A stretch of 64,000 bases of DNA, taken from NCBI RefSeq assembly GCF_017104565.1, contig NZ_JAAGPD010000014.1, forward strand, positions 62,001-126,000. Reading direction: 5' to 3'. Positions 18,861-27,331 of the stretch are shown piece by piece. Source of the DNA: Paraburkholderia sp. Tr-20389. GTDB taxonomy: Bacteria; Pseudomonadota; Gammaproteobacteria; Burkholderiales; Burkholderiaceae. Position numbers and translations under genes: made by a program. The notes under the pieces were generated by a model that worked only from the letters and a program-made list of their open reading frames with translations, had not been told where the DNA came from and did no database searches. Numbering within the stretch: the first letter of the stretch is position 1; every line of letters begins with the position of its first letter.

Positions 18861-19062
18861 TCGCGCGGCACGCTTCAGGCTCTCAGCGCGCGAAGTCGAG
18901 AACGATGTCGATTTGAGCCTGCGATGCCGGTCGAGAAAGGTCTTGAGTACGGGCAGCACATGCAGCGCGCGAAGGTCACGGCCGGGCAGATGCGCAACTT
19001 GCTGGAAAGTCCTTCGGAAGAACAGGCCTTACGCATCATCGGAGTACACGCAACGCCCGCTC

Positions 19063-20370
19063 TCAACGGGCGATATAGCGCTGCGCCAGCGCCTCGTACA
19101 GCGGCGGCGCAAACAGCTTCGACACCTGGCTCGAGATCAGCGCCGTCGCCATCAACGAAAGCACCAGCGCGTGTCCGTTGATCATCTCGATCACGATCAC
19201 AAATGCCGTGATCGGACTTTGCGTGACGGCAGCGAGATAACCGACCATGCCGAGCGCGATCAACATCGGCAATTGCATCTGCCCGAACACGAGATGCAGT
19301 GCGTTGCCGATTCCCGCGCCGATCGCCAGCGAAGGCGCGAAGAGTCCGCCCGGCGCGCCGGGCAAATACGAACCGACCATCGACGCCATCTTGAGCAGCG
19401 GATAGCTCGCGCCGAGTTGCGAGTTGCCTTCCAGCATGCCGCGCGCTTCGGCATAGCCGCTGCCGAACGTGTGACCGCCGGCGGCCACGCCGATCACGGC
19501 GATGAAGAGGCCGCACGCCGCGCCGAACGCAACGGGATGCACCTTTCTCCACGCGACGAGCCTGGCGGGCATCCAGCGTTCGGTATTCAGCAACAGCCAG
19601 CAGAACGCACCGCCTGCCACGCCCGTCACGACGCCCAGCAGCACGACGGCAACGGCCAGCAGATCCGGAAAATGGCCGTCGATATCGATCGTGCCGAAAT
19701 ACGTGTAGTTGCCCTGCAAGCCAAGCGAGACGATACCCGCGAAGATGATCGCCGTGATCAGCACGCCGCTGGTTCGCTGTTCGAAGCTGCGCGTCAGTTC
19801 TTCGATCGCGAACACGACGCCGGCAAGCGGCGCGTTGAACGCCGCGGAGAGCCCGGCGGCGGCGCCCGCCAGCGCGAGCTTGCGCTCCAGTTCGCCGCCG
19901 CGCAGGTTGCGCAAACGCGCCGGATAGAAGCGCCGCAGGCTGAACATCAGCGAAGCGCCGACGTGGATCGTCGGTCCTTCGCGACCTATCGTGAAGCCGC
20001 CGAGTATCGACAGAAACGATACGGCGATCTTGCCGGCCAGAATGCGCAGGTTCAGCAGACGCGGCCCGAGGTCGCGCCCATCGTGCAGCGTCGCGATGAC
20101 TTGTGGAATGCCGCTACCCTCCGCGCCAGGAAAGCAGCGCCGGGTAATCCAGACGCCGAACGCGCCGATGGCCGGCGTCAGCACCAGCGGCAGCCACCAG
20201 TGCTCAGCCGTGTAATGCAGGAACGTGTCGTAGCCGAAATCGATCAGCCGCGCATACATGACGGCGACGAGGCCGGTTGCGACCGCGCCCAGCCAGAACA
20301 CGCCGTAGTGAAGCCAGAGCCGCCTCGCGCGCAGCATCGCGCGACGGTCGAAAAATGCGGGAATGCGCAT
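19063..20370 (-). CDS. ClC-family chloride channel/transporter
   Basis: Predicted 435 residues from an ATG at 20370 (MRIPAFFDRRAML); in-frame ATGs at 20433 and 20415 would add up to 21 residues. The ClC signature motifs are all present: GAEGSGIP, GREGPTIHVGAS with the gating Glu, and GGLFAPSLAIGAGIG, with repeated hydrophobic helices through the length. No C-terminal CBS domains are present. It moves chloride across the inner membrane, as a channel or as a 2Cl-/H+ antiporter, possibly in acid resistance. A MarR gene on the same strand lies upstream. Confidence 0.92.
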   Translation of the reverse strand: MRIPAFFDRRAMLRARRLWLHYGVFWLGAVATGLVAVMYARLIDFGYDTFLHYTAEHWWLPLVLTPAIGAFGVWITRRCFPGAEGSGIPQVIATLHDGRDLGPRLLNLRILAGKIAVSFLSILGGFTIGREGPTIHVGASLMFSLRRFYPARLRNLRGGELERKLALAGAAAGLSAAFNAPLAGVVFAIEELTRSFEQRTSGVLITAIIFAGIVSLGLQGNYTYFGTIDIDGHFPDLLAVAVVLLGVVTGVAGGAFCWLLLNTERWMPARLVAWRKVHPVAFGAACGLFIAVIGVAAGGHTFGSGYAEARGMLEGNSQLGASYPLLKMASMVGSYLPGAPGGLFAPSLAIGAGIGNALHLVFGQMQLPMLIALGMVGYLAAVTQSPITAFVIVIEMINGHALVLSLMATALISSQVSKLFAPPLYEALAQRYIAR

Positions 20371-20460
20371 CGGAATGCTTGAGTGGTCGAAACGAAATAA
20401 GGCACATTGTGACATAAATGTGCGCTTCTCCATTTCGACTCGTGCGACCGGCTGCGGAAC

Positions 20461-20486
20461 GGTTACTCGTTCGGGTTACTCGTTCG
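20461..20486. repeat. 13-bp tandem duplication at the MarR stop codon
   Basis: GGTTACTCGTTCG is present twice in a row (20461-20473 and 20474-20486). The second copy includes the stop codon of the MarR gene; the first lies just beyond it. It looks like a recent slippage duplication with no effect on the protein. Confidence 0.75.
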
Positions 20487-20895
20487 TCTCGCCGAACACC
20501 CAGCCGAACGAGCCATAGTGCGCCTTGTGCTCGGCTGCGAGCTTGAGCAGACAGCGCTCGCCTTTGGGCGTCAGATGCACCTGCACCTGACGGCGATCGG
20601 CCGCGTCGGGCTTGCGCGTTACGAGCCCGGCCGATTCGCAGCGCGACACCAGCGCGGCCGTTCCGTTCGGCGCCGCCTGCAGACGTTCCGCCAGTTCGCC
20701 GACCGTGGCCCATTGGCGCCCCTCGAACCCGCGCACGTGCAGCAGCAACTGATACTGAAGCGTCGTGATGCCCGCCGCGTTGGAGATCTCCTCGGACACG
20801 CGCAGGAACTTGCGCAGTTCGTAACGGAATACCGACATCGCCTCCAGATCCTGTTTGGCTGGAACGCCACGTTTGGCTTGCCTGCTTGAACTCAT
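20476..20895 (-). CDS. MarR-family transcriptional regulator
   Basis: 139 residues with a winged-helix core: helices around ITTLQYQLLLHVRGFEGRQW, a recognition region VGELAERLQAAPNGTAALVS, and the beta-wing CESAGLVTRKPDAADRRQVQ ending in LTPKGERCL. It probably represses a nearby gene in response to a small ligand. It is divergent from the methyltransferase gene (183 bases apart), a likely target. The start is the ATG at 20895 (MSSSRQAKRG). Confidence 0.88.
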   Translation of the reverse strand: MSSSRQAKRGVPAKQDLEAMSVFRYELRKFLRVSEEISNAAGITTLQYQLLLHVRGFEGRQWATVGELAERLQAAPNGTAALVSRCESAGLVTRKPDAADRRQVQVHLTPKGERCLLKLAAEHKAHYGSFGWVFGETNE

Positions 20896-21078
20896 CTGTC
20901 GTCCCGGTGAAATGGCCTTGATGTTCGCGGATCATACACGCGCACGAGATGCGCTGAACTCAGCCTTTCGTCCGCCTTTCCGCTGCCTATACTTTGCATG
21001 GACGTCGCCCGCAACGTGCATGCATGGGCGGGCGCCCTTTTCGTCAGATCAATTCTGCCTTCGTCAAGGAGGTGGCAC

Positions 21079-22140
21079 ATGCAATACGACGAACAAAAGG
21101 TGCAGGACTTCATGAAACGCATGGTCGAAGAGTTCGGCGCCGTGGCGTCCGCGCCGCTGATCGCGCTGGGCGACCGGCTCGGCCTCTACAAGGCCATGAC
21201 CGAGCAAGGCTGGATGACCTCGGAGCAGGTCGCCGAACGCGCCGGTCTCGCCGAACGATACGTGCGCGAATGGCTCGCGGCGCAGGCCGCTTCACGCTTC
21301 ATCCGCTACGAGCCCGAAACCGCGCGGTATCAACTCGATAACGAAATGGCGATGTGTTTCGCGGAAGAAACGAGCCCGACGTTCATACCCGGCTTCGCCG
21401 ACTGCGCCGAAGCGATGTTCCGCAGCCTGCCCAAGCTCGAAGCCGCATTCCGCACGGGCCTGGGCGTCGGCTGGCATCAGCATCATCCGTCGCTGTTCAA
21501 GGGCACGGAGCGCTTCTTTCGTCCGGGCTACGCGGCGCATCTGGTCGATGACTGGATTCCCGCGCTCAACGGCGTCGAAGCGATACTCAAGGGGCGCGGC
21601 GCGAAGGTCGCGGATGTCGGCTGCGGACATGGCGCATCGACGATGCTGATGGCCGATGCCTATCCCGACGCGACGTTCGTCGGCTTCGATTATCACGAGC
21701 CGTCCGTGCAGAGAGCGCGCGAGCTTGCCGACGAAGCGGGCCTCGCCGAAAGAGTCACGTTCGAAGTCGCGAGTGCGCAAGCATTCCCCGGCAACGACTA
21801 CGACCTCGTCGCGTTCTTCGATTGCCTTCATGACATGGGCGACCCGACGGGCGCAGCGGCGCACGTGTTGCAGTCGTTGAAACCCGATGGGTCGTGGATG
21901 ATCGTCGAGCCGTTTGCGAACGATCGGCTCGAAGACAATCTGAATCCCGTCGGGCGCGTGTTCTATTCCGCGTCGACGATGATCTGCACGGGCGCGTCGT
22001 TGTCGCAGGAAGGCAGAAAGGCGCTCGGCGCGCAGGCGGGCGAAGCGCGGCTAAGAGATGTCGTGACGGCGGGCGGGTTCACGCGTTTCAGGCGCGCGAC
22101 GCAAACGCCGTTCAATCTGATTTTCCAGGCACAGGCCTAA
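21079..22140 (+). CDS. Class I SAM-dependent methyltransferase with N-terminal winged helix
   Basis: 353 residues. AAGGAGGT ends just before 21079, fixing the start; the longer frame from 20998 is non-coding. Residues 1-95 form a dimerisation/winged-helix domain (MTSEQVAERAGLAERYVREW) and about 150-340 a Rossmann methyltransferase with motif I VADVGCGHGAST, an acidic motif II GFDYHE, and FFDCLHDMGDP. It resembles the mycobacterial Rv2258c-type enzymes, probably a small-molecule methyltransferase. Its substrate is unknown. Confidence 0.88.
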   Translation: MQYDEQKVQDFMKRMVEEFGAVASAPLIALGDRLGLYKAMTEQGWMTSEQVAERAGLAERYVREWLAAQAASRFIRYEPETARYQLDNEMAMCFAEETSPTFIPGFADCAEAMFRSLPKLEAAFRTGLGVGWHQHHPSLFKGTERFFRPGYAAHLVDDWIPALNGVEAILKGRGAKVADVGCGHGASTMLMADAYPDATFVGFDYHEPSVQRARELADEAGLAERVTFEVASAQAFPGNDYDLVAFFDCLHDMGDPTGAAAHVLQSLKPDGSWMIVEPFANDRLEDNLNPVGRVFYSASTMICTGASLSQEGRKALGAQAGEARLRDVVTAGGFTRFRRATQTPFNLIFQAQA

Positions 22141-22169
22141 GCGGCCCGGCCTTTGCAAAATCGCAATAC

Positions 22170-22195
22170 AGCCGGGCGCGCACGCACGCCCGGCT
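22170..22195. terminator. Bidirectional hairpin between convergent genes
   Basis: AGCCGGGCG (22170-22178) pairs with CGCCCGGCT (22187-22195) around 8 bases, between the methyltransferase stop and the stop of the MXKDX protein. The T-runs are weak. Confidence 0.5.
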
Positions 22196-22211
22196 TCACA
22201 GCATGCGCTGC

Positions 22212-22445
22212 TTACTGCGACATCGCGCCCGATGCGGGATGATCCATCCCCATCGCATCGTGCTTCTTCATCTTGCTGTTTTTCTTCATCGTATCGTGCG
22301 ACATGTTGTCCTTCTTCATCGCATCATGCGACATGGCGTCCTTGCTCATCGCGTCGTTCCCCATCGCGCCGCTCGCCTGCGCAAATGCAGCCGTCGTGCC
22401 CATCGCCAGCGTTGCGACGAATACCGCCGTCATCAGTCGTTTCAT
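22212..22445 (-). CDS. Exported MXKDX pentapeptide-repeat protein
   Basis: 77 residues: a signal peptide (MKRLMTAVFVATLAMGTTAA, cleavage near AFAQA), then a short Met/Asp/Lys-rich tail of MSKDA, MSHDA, MKKDN, MSHDT and MKKNS units. Such proteins (named MXKDX-repeat proteins in annotation practice) are small periplasmic proteins of unknown function; the Met/His/Asp content would suit metal binding. AAGGAG precedes the ATG. It lies downstream of, and in the same direction as, the molybdoenzyme/cytochrome pair, 68 bases on, and may be part of that unit. Confidence 0.85.
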   Translation of the reverse strand: MKRLMTAVFVATLAMGTTAAFAQASGAMGNDAMSKDAMSHDAMKKDNMSHDTMKKNSKMKKHDAMGMDHPASGAMSQ

Positions 22446-22513
22446 TGCTCATCTCCTTGGTGGGTTGAAAGTGGTATCCGGCCATACCGGAACCAGAAAA
22501 AACAGAACAGCAC

Positions 22514-23290
22514 TCAGGAACCGCCGAACCAGTTGTAGCCCTGATCGACCCAATAGCCGCCGGGATACGTATTGGTCACGAAAATCTCGACGATGTGTTT
22601 CGGGTTCTTGTAGCCGAGCTTGGTCGGCATGCGCAGCTTCATCGGATAGCCGTATTTCGCGGGCAAACGCTCGCCGTCGTACTCGAACGTGAGCAAGGTC
22701 TGCGGATGCAGCGCAGTGGGCATGTCGATGCTCTCGTAGTAGTCGTCCGCGCAGCGAAAGCCGACATACTTCGCCGTCGTATCGGCGCCGATGCGGCGCA
22801 GGAATCCCGCGAACGGCGTGCCGCCCCAGCGCCCGATCGCGCTCCACCCTTCGACGCAGATATGCCGTGTGATCTGTTCAGCGTGCGGCAGCGCATACAG
22901 CTCCGGCAATGTCCACACGCGCTGCCCCGTCACGAGACCGCTGACTTTCAGGCGATAGTCGCTGCCGTCCACCTCGGGCACGTCGTCGATGCCATAGAAC
23001 GCGTTGAACGGAAACGGCCGCGTGATCTGCGCTTCCGTGTAAGTAGGCGCAAGTTCCTTCGGATCGAACAGCAATGCCTGCGCGCGGTCGTTTAGACGCG
23101 ACACCGCCGTCAAGAACTTGTTGACCGAGTCCTCGTCGGTGATCGAGCAGCCGGTCAACAACGACAGCCCTCCGAGGGTCAGCATGCGTTTGCCGAACAG
23201 ACGGCGCGAAGGCATCTCCAGTTCGCGGCTCGCATCGGCGAGAATCGCGGCACGATCGAGCTTCATGATCGGTTTGTCGCTGGTTTTCAT
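22514..23290 (-). CDS. YedY-like molybdopterin-dependent oxidoreductase, Tat-exported
   Basis: 258 residues from the ATG at 23290, with GAGGAG immediately upstream; the 454-residue open frame above it is an artefact. The signal SRRLFGKRMLTLGGLSLLTG has a twin-arginine motif and ends in a lipobox-like Cys. The sulfite-oxidase-fold molybdopterin domain shows the molybdenum-ligand Cys in RHICVEGWSAIGRWGG. The family includes MsrP, which repairs periplasmic methionine sulfoxide. The preceding cytochrome b is the natural electron donor, 20 bases away. Confidence 0.88.
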   Translation of the reverse strand: MKTSDKPIMKLDRAAILADASRELEMPSRRLFGKRMLTLGGLSLLTGCSITDEDSVNKFLTAVSRLNDRAQALLFDPKELAPTYTEAQITRPFPFNAFYGIDDVPEVDGSDYRLKVSGLVTGQRVWTLPELYALPHAEQITRHICVEGWSAIGRWGGTPFAGFLRRIGADTTAKYVGFRCADDYYESIDMPTALHPQTLLTFEYDGERLPAKYGYPMKLRMPTKLGYKNPKHIVEIFVTNTYPGGYWVDQGYNWFGGS

Positions 23291-23310
23291 GGGGTCTCCT
23301 CGTGCAAAGA

Positions 23311-23949
23311 TCAACGGCCGCGCAGCATGGTCAGCAGCGAACGCGGCACGAGCGCGACCATCGCGACGTGCACGACGACGAACGCCGCCATCACCGCCAT
23401 CGCGCAGAAGTGAACGATGCGCGCGTTGTCGTAGCCGCCCATCAGTTCGCGCAGCAGCGGAAACTGCACCGACTTCCAGATCGCGAGACCCGACAGCACG
23501 AGCACCACGAGATCGACGATGACGGCCAGATAGGCGAGCTTCTGCACCGCGTTGTACTGACGCAGATCCGCGTGAGACAGCTTGCCGCTCACGGCCGCGA
23601 TGAAGTCGCGCAGCACGGCACGCGGCGAAAGCGGAAAGAACTTTGCGACGAAGCGCCCGCTCGCGAGGTTGAGCGCGAGATAGACGATGCCGTTGAACAC
23701 CAGCAGCCACATCGCCGCGAAGTGCCATTGCAGTGCACCGCCGAGCCAGCCGCCAAGTGTGATCGACGGCGGAATCACAATGCCGCGGAAAACGGGCGAC
23801 GCGTCGTAGATGCGCCAGCCCGAGAACATCATGATCAGCGCGGCGAACGCATTGAGCCAATGCGTGACGCGCAACCACAGCGGATGAATGGGCGAACTGC
23901 GCGGAACGCTGTCGTGCGCCGGCGTGAGTGTCGCTTTTGTCGTGTCCAT
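23311..23949 (-). CDS. Cytochrome b561-type membrane subunit
   Basis: About 212 residues from an ATG at 23949 (MDTTKATLTP). Four membrane helices carry likely haem His ligands (LRVTHWLNAF, WHFAAMWLLVF, RIVHFCAMAV, VVVHVAMVAL). It would pass electrons from quinol to the YedY-like enzyme encoded next. An ATG at 23976 opens the frame, but it coincides with the start point expected from the promoter at 23982-24007 and would make the transcript leaderless, so 23949 (with GGTGA upstream) is preferred. Confidence 0.85.
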   Translation of the reverse strand: MDTTKATLTPAHDSVPRSSPIHPLWLRVTHWLNAFAALIMMFSGWRIYDASPVFRGIVIPPSITLGGWLGGALQWHFAAMWLLVFNGIVYLALNLASGRFVAKFFPLSPRAVLRDFIAAVSGKLSHADLRQYNAVQKLAYLAVIVDLVVLVLSGLAIWKSVQFPLLRELMGGYDNARIVHFCAMAVMAAFVVVHVAMVALVPRSLLTMLRGR

Positions 23950-23981
23950 GTCGATCACCATGACGGTCGGATACACGTCAA

Positions 23982-24007
23982 TTCGTCGGGGACACGCGCC
24001 GGGTTAC
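23982..24007 (-). promoter_or_regulatory. SigF/ECF-type promoter for cytochrome b - YedY
   Basis: On the minus strand GTAACC (24007-24002), exactly 16 bases, then CGAA (23985-23982). This equals the GTAACC-N16-CGAA element that I recall for Caulobacter SigF-type ECF factors. It faces the cytochrome gene, and its mirror partner faces the sigma gene. Confidence 0.75.
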
Positions 24008-24041
24008 AGCACAACGCGAAAAAAACTTTTTTCCGCAGGCT

Positions 24042-24067
24042 GTAACCGCCCGATGCGAAAGCGCGAA
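24042..24067 (+). promoter_or_regulatory. SigF/ECF-type promoter for the sigma factor (autoregulation)
   Basis: GTAACC (24042-24047), 16 bases, CGAA (24064-24067), the same element as the divergent promoter 40 bases away. Transcription would begin near 24074, ahead of AAAGGAGG at 24078-24085. Confidence 0.75.
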
Positions 24068-24238
24068 TTAACCCGTTAAAGGAGGCGGGTGACGACGATG
24101 GACGACGACCGCGTTATAGTGGCGCATCACGGCTTCGGCTATGCCGAAGCGCTCGATCTGAAGCTGGGCGCCCCGCTCGTTGCGGCGGCGAGCCACGCGC
24201 AAGCGTCACCGTCCCGTCGTCCCGCCCATCGAGGAGCC

Positions 24239-24787
24239 ATGTTGCAAGACGCGGAAAGCCGCCTGAAAGCGTTGTTCACCCGCGGTCTCGACGGCGACGC
24301 CGACGCTTATCGAAGCTTTCTTCAAGCACTCACGCGGCATCTGCGCGGATTTCTGCGCAGACGCATCCCGCAGTATCGCGACGACGTGGAAGACCTCGTC
24401 CAGGAGATCCTGCTCGCCGTGCACAACGCGCGTCACACCTACCGTCCGGACGAACCGCTGACGGCCTGGCTGCACGCGATCGCCCGCTACAAGCTGATGG
24501 ATTTCTTCCGTTCGCGCGCGCGCCGCGAATCCCTCAACGATCCGCTCGACGACCACGCCGAACTGCTCGCCGACACCGACGACGAACCCGCGCAAGCGCG
24601 TCACGATATCGGCAAGCTGCTCGATCATCTTCCCGACAAGCAGCGGCTCCCGATCGTCCACATGAAACTCGAAGGCCTGTCCGTCACCGAGACGGCGCGT
24701 ATCACGGGGCTGTCCGAATCGGCCGTCAAGGTCGGCGTGCATCGGGGTCTCAAGGCACTGGCTGCACTTATCCGGGGGCTGCGATGA
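24239..24787 (+). CDS. ECF sigma factor, SigF-like
   Basis: 182 residues from ATG 24239. Sigma region 2 is about residues 30-95 ([40 protein letters not shown]) and region 4 about 120-180 ([35 protein letters not shown]). The start is uncertain: the frame is open to GTG 24089 and ATG 24098, and the best Shine-Dalgarno (AAAGGAGG, 24078-24085) serves that upstream area, which would give 232 or 229 residues. The usual family length favours 24239, whose GGAG is only 2 bases away. The gene overlaps the anti-sigma gene by four bases (ATGA). Confidence 0.88.
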   Translation: MLQDAESRLKALFTRGLDGDADAYRSFLQALTRHLRGFLRRRIPQYRDDVEDLVQEILLAVHNARHTYRPDEPLTAWLHAIARYKLMDFFRSRARRESLNDPLDDHAELLADTDDEPAQARHDIGKLLDHLPDKQRLPIVHMKLEGLSVTETARITGLSESAVKVGVHRGLKALAALIRGLR

Positions 24788-25425
24788 AGACCGACGATCT
24801 CATTGGCCTCCTGTCGAATCAGGTCACCCGCATCGAGCGCGGCGCGGTCGCACGACGTTTCGTCAAGGCACTGCTGCTCGGCGGATTGGGCTCGCTGATC
24901 CTGATGAGCGTGGTGTTCGGCGTGCGCCACGATCTGGCGAGCGTCGCGCGCACCACCATCTTCTGGGCCAAGATGGCGTATCCGCTCGCGATTGCGGTCG
25001 GCGCGATGCTGGCCGTGATGCGGCTCGGCCGTCCGGGCGCGCGCACAGGTTACTCGTGGGCGCTGATCGCGCTGCCGTTCGTCGCGGTATGGGCGGCGAG
25101 CATGTTCGTGCTGGACGGCGCGGCACCGGGCGGACGCTGGGCGCTCGTGCTCGGTCACACCTGGCGCACGTGTCCGTTCAACATCATGCTGCTGTCGCTG
25201 CCGACCTTCCCCGCCGTGTTCTGGGCCGTCAAATCGCTCGCGCCGACGCAGCTGCGGCTTGCTGGCGCCGTCGCCGGTCTGCTCGCGAGTTCGACGGCCA
25301 CGATCGTGTACTGCCTGCATTGCCCCGAGATGAGCCCGGCGTTCTGGAGCGTGTGGTACGCGATCGGCATGCTGGTGCCGGCGGGCATCGGCGCGTGGCT
25401 GGGGCCGAAGTTGCTGCGGTGGTAG
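24784..25425 (+). CDS. NrsF-type (DUF1109) membrane anti-sigma factor
   Basis: 213 residues with about six membrane helices and a short cytoplasmic N-terminus ([20 protein letters not shown]). DUF1109/NrsF proteins hold SigF-type sigma factors inactive at the membrane and release them on redox or metal stress. Cysteines in HTWRTCPFN and [10 protein letters not shown] are the sort that could sense this. Translational coupling to the sigma gene (start codon overlapping the stop) supports a stoichiometric partner. Confidence 0.85.
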   Translation: MKTDDLIGLLSNQVTRIERGAVARRFVKALLLGGLGSLILMSVVFGVRHDLASVARTTIFWAKMAYPLAIAVGAMLAVMRLGRPGARTGYSWALIALPFVAVWAASMFVLDGAAPGGRWALVLGHTWRTCPFNIMLLSLPTFPAVFWAVKSLAPTQLRLAGAVAGLLASSTATIVYCLHCPEMSPAFWSVWYAIGMLVPAGIGAWLGPKLLRW

Positions 25426-25468
25426 CGCCGCTCGAAAACTGAAACGCAGTGTTGTCGCGAGGCACGGG

Positions 25469-25503
25469 TTGACATCCATTTAGATGATGACTACCATCTA
25501 AAT
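25469..25503 (+). promoter_or_regulatory. Promoter and overlapping operator of the TetR gene
   Basis: TTGACA (25469-25474), 17 bases, TACCAT (25492-25497) form a sigma-70-like promoter. Overlapping it, ATTTAGATG (25478-25486) and CATCTAAAT (25495-25503) form a perfect 9-bp inverted repeat with an 8-base spacer. The TetR start follows 25 bases later, so self-repression is the natural reading. Confidence 0.7.
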
Positions 25504-25527
25504 AACCTGTTACGAAGCGATACGATC

Positions 25528-26100
25528 ATGAGGAAATCGAGAGCGGAAACGGCCGATACGCGCCGCAAGATCGTCGAGGTCGCGGCGCGGGAATTCCGCG
25601 CCAACGGCATCCAGGCAACCGGCCTGGCCGATCTGATGGCCGAAGCGGGGCTGTCGCACGGCGGCTTTTACCGGCATTTCGATTCCAAAGATCAACTGGT
25701 CGCGGAAGCGTGCGAGACGGGGCTGAGCGCGATCATCCACAAGCTGGACACCGCAGCGGGCGAAAGCGCCGGACACGACGGTTTCAAGGCGATCGTCGAC
25801 GCCTACGCCTCCACCTCGCATCGCGACGAACGGGCCGACGGCTGCCCGCTTGCCGGCATGGGCAGCGAGCTTGCCCGCGCCGACGAACAGACGCGAGCCG
25901 TAGCGGCACGCGGGTTCGACGATCTCGTCGAGGTCCTCGCCAGGCGATCGAAACGCCGGCAGAAGACGACAGCCCGGTCGGAAGCCATCTTCGCGCTCTC
26001 GGCCATGATCGGCGCGGTCACGATGGCGCGTATCGTCGAAGACCCGGAAGCGTCGGCCGCTATTCTGCAGAACGTCAGGGAACATCTCACCGCGATGTAG
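25528..26100 (+). CDS. TetR/AcrR-family regulator
   Basis: 190 residues. The N-terminal helix-turn-helix (TRRKIVEVAAREFRANGIQA, LADLMAEAGLSHGGFYRHF) is canonical; the C-terminal part is a ligand/dimerisation domain with the CPLAGMGSELARAD segment often seen in regulators of small oxidoreductase genes. It is followed on the same strand by an NmrA-like reductase 154 bases away, the likely target. Confidence 0.9.
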   Translation: MRKSRAETADTRRKIVEVAAREFRANGIQATGLADLMAEAGLSHGGFYRHFDSKDQLVAEACETGLSAIIHKLDTAAGESAGHDGFKAIVDAYASTSHRDERADGCPLAGMGSELARADEQTRAVAARGFDDLVEVLARRSKRRQKTTARSEAIFALSAMIGAVTMARIVEDPEASAAILQNVREHLTAM

Positions 26101-26254
26101 ACGCCCCAACCGTTGAATTCGAACCCATCACGCACGCGCTGATATGTGCGTATGCACTTTCATTAGATATCGAAGTGAAGTTCCGATCGCGGCGATATCT
26201 GACAGTCCCCTGCACTCATGTCGAGTGCTCATACGTTAGATTGGAGAGTCCATC

Positions 26255-27136
26255 ATGCAGCAACACAAATACCTCATCACTGGCGCCACCGGCAAAACGG
26301 GCGTCCATACCATCCGGCATCTGTTGAACGACGGGCATGCCGTTCGCGCGTTCGTTCATAGCGAAGACGAACGCAGCGCGGCGTTGCGCGCTCAAGGCGC
26401 CGAAATCGTCGTCGGCGATCTGCTCGAACACGATGATGTGCGACGCGCAATGGACGGCGTCACGGGCGCCTACCTGTGCTATCCCGTGCGGCCGGGCTTC
26501 ATCCAGGCCACGTCGTACTTTGCGGACGCGGCACGCCGCGCAGGCGTCGAGGTCGTCGTGGACATGTCGCAGATCTCCGCGCGCGAAGATTCGAAGAGCC
26601 ATGCCGCACGCGATCACTGGATCGCGGAACGCGTGCTCGACTGGTCGGGCGTGCCGACCGTGCACATTCGTCCCACCTTCTTTTCCGAATGGCTGGTGTT
26701 CCCGTGGGTCCGCGATCAGATCGTGCAGGAAGGCAAGATCACCCTGCCCTACGGCGAAGGACGTCATGCGCCGATCGCAGGCGAGGATCAGGCCCGTCTC
26801 ATCGCCGCCGTGCTCGCGCAACCGTCAGGGCATATCGGGAAGACCTATCCGCTGCTTGGACCTGTCGAAATGAACCAGCAGGAAATCGCCGATGAGATCG
26901 GTGAAGTGCTCGGCCGCAAGATCAGCTACCGTCCGTCGACCATCGAGCAATACCGCGCCCATCTCGAGCGTTATCAACTGCCCGAGTTCATGATCCAGCA
27001 TTTTCTTGCGATCGCGATCGACTATCAGAACGGCATTTTCTCGGGCGCGGACGGTGTGATCGGTGAAATTACGGGGCTTGCGCCGCAAACCGTCAGCGAC
27101 TTCGTGAAAGCGAATCGCCAGGCATTCGAGCAGTAA
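26255..27136 (+). CDS. NmrA-like NAD(P)-binding reductase
   Basis: 293 residues of the atypical short-chain dehydrogenase group: dinucleotide motif ITGATGKTGVHTIRHLL at the N-terminus, a conserved acidic GDLLEHDDVRRAM, and the C-terminal NmrA pattern (PVEMNQQEIADEIGEVLGRK). Relatives are NAD(P)H:quinone oxidoreductases or redox-sensing proteins. GGAGAG precedes the ATG. It is probably controlled by the TetR protein encoded just upstream. Confidence 0.85.
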   Translation: MQQHKYLITGATGKTGVHTIRHLLNDGHAVRAFVHSEDERSAALRAQGAEIVVGDLLEHDDVRRAMDGVTGAYLCYPVRPGFIQATSYFADAARRAGVEVVVDMSQISAREDSKSHAARDHWIAERVLDWSGVPTVHIRPTFFSEWLVFPWVRDQIVQEGKITLPYGEGRHAPIAGEDQARLIAAVLAQPSGHIGKTYPLLGPVEMNQQEIADEIGEVLGRKISYRPSTIEQYRAHLERYQLPEFMIQHFLAIAIDYQNGIFSGADGVIGEITGLAPQTVSDFVKANRQAFEQ

Positions 27137-27331
27137 TCGTCGATGCAAGCGGTTCGCGCTGGCGGGCCGCATGTGTGCGTGCGCTACGGCACCGCGAAGG
27201 ATTCAGGTTTAGGCTATAGGGAGGAGACGATCACCGATACCAAACGCTGTTGGCTGCCGCAGTGAATGTCTGACGAATGAAATGAACGAACGCGTTTCGC
27301 GGCGGGCTTGCAGTCCATACAAGGAGGCAAT

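Noticed and set aside
18913-20382. 489-codon rightward frame
   Set aside because: Antisense to the ClC gene, which has all family motifs.
22514-23878. 454-residue version of the YedY-like protein
   Set aside because: The first about 196 residues are a shadow of the cytochrome gene; a strong ribosome-binding site marks 23290 as the start.
26120-26250. TTAGAT half-sites as a second TetR operator before the NmrA-like gene
   Set aside because: Half-sites are unpaired and do not form the inverted repeat seen at 25478-25503.
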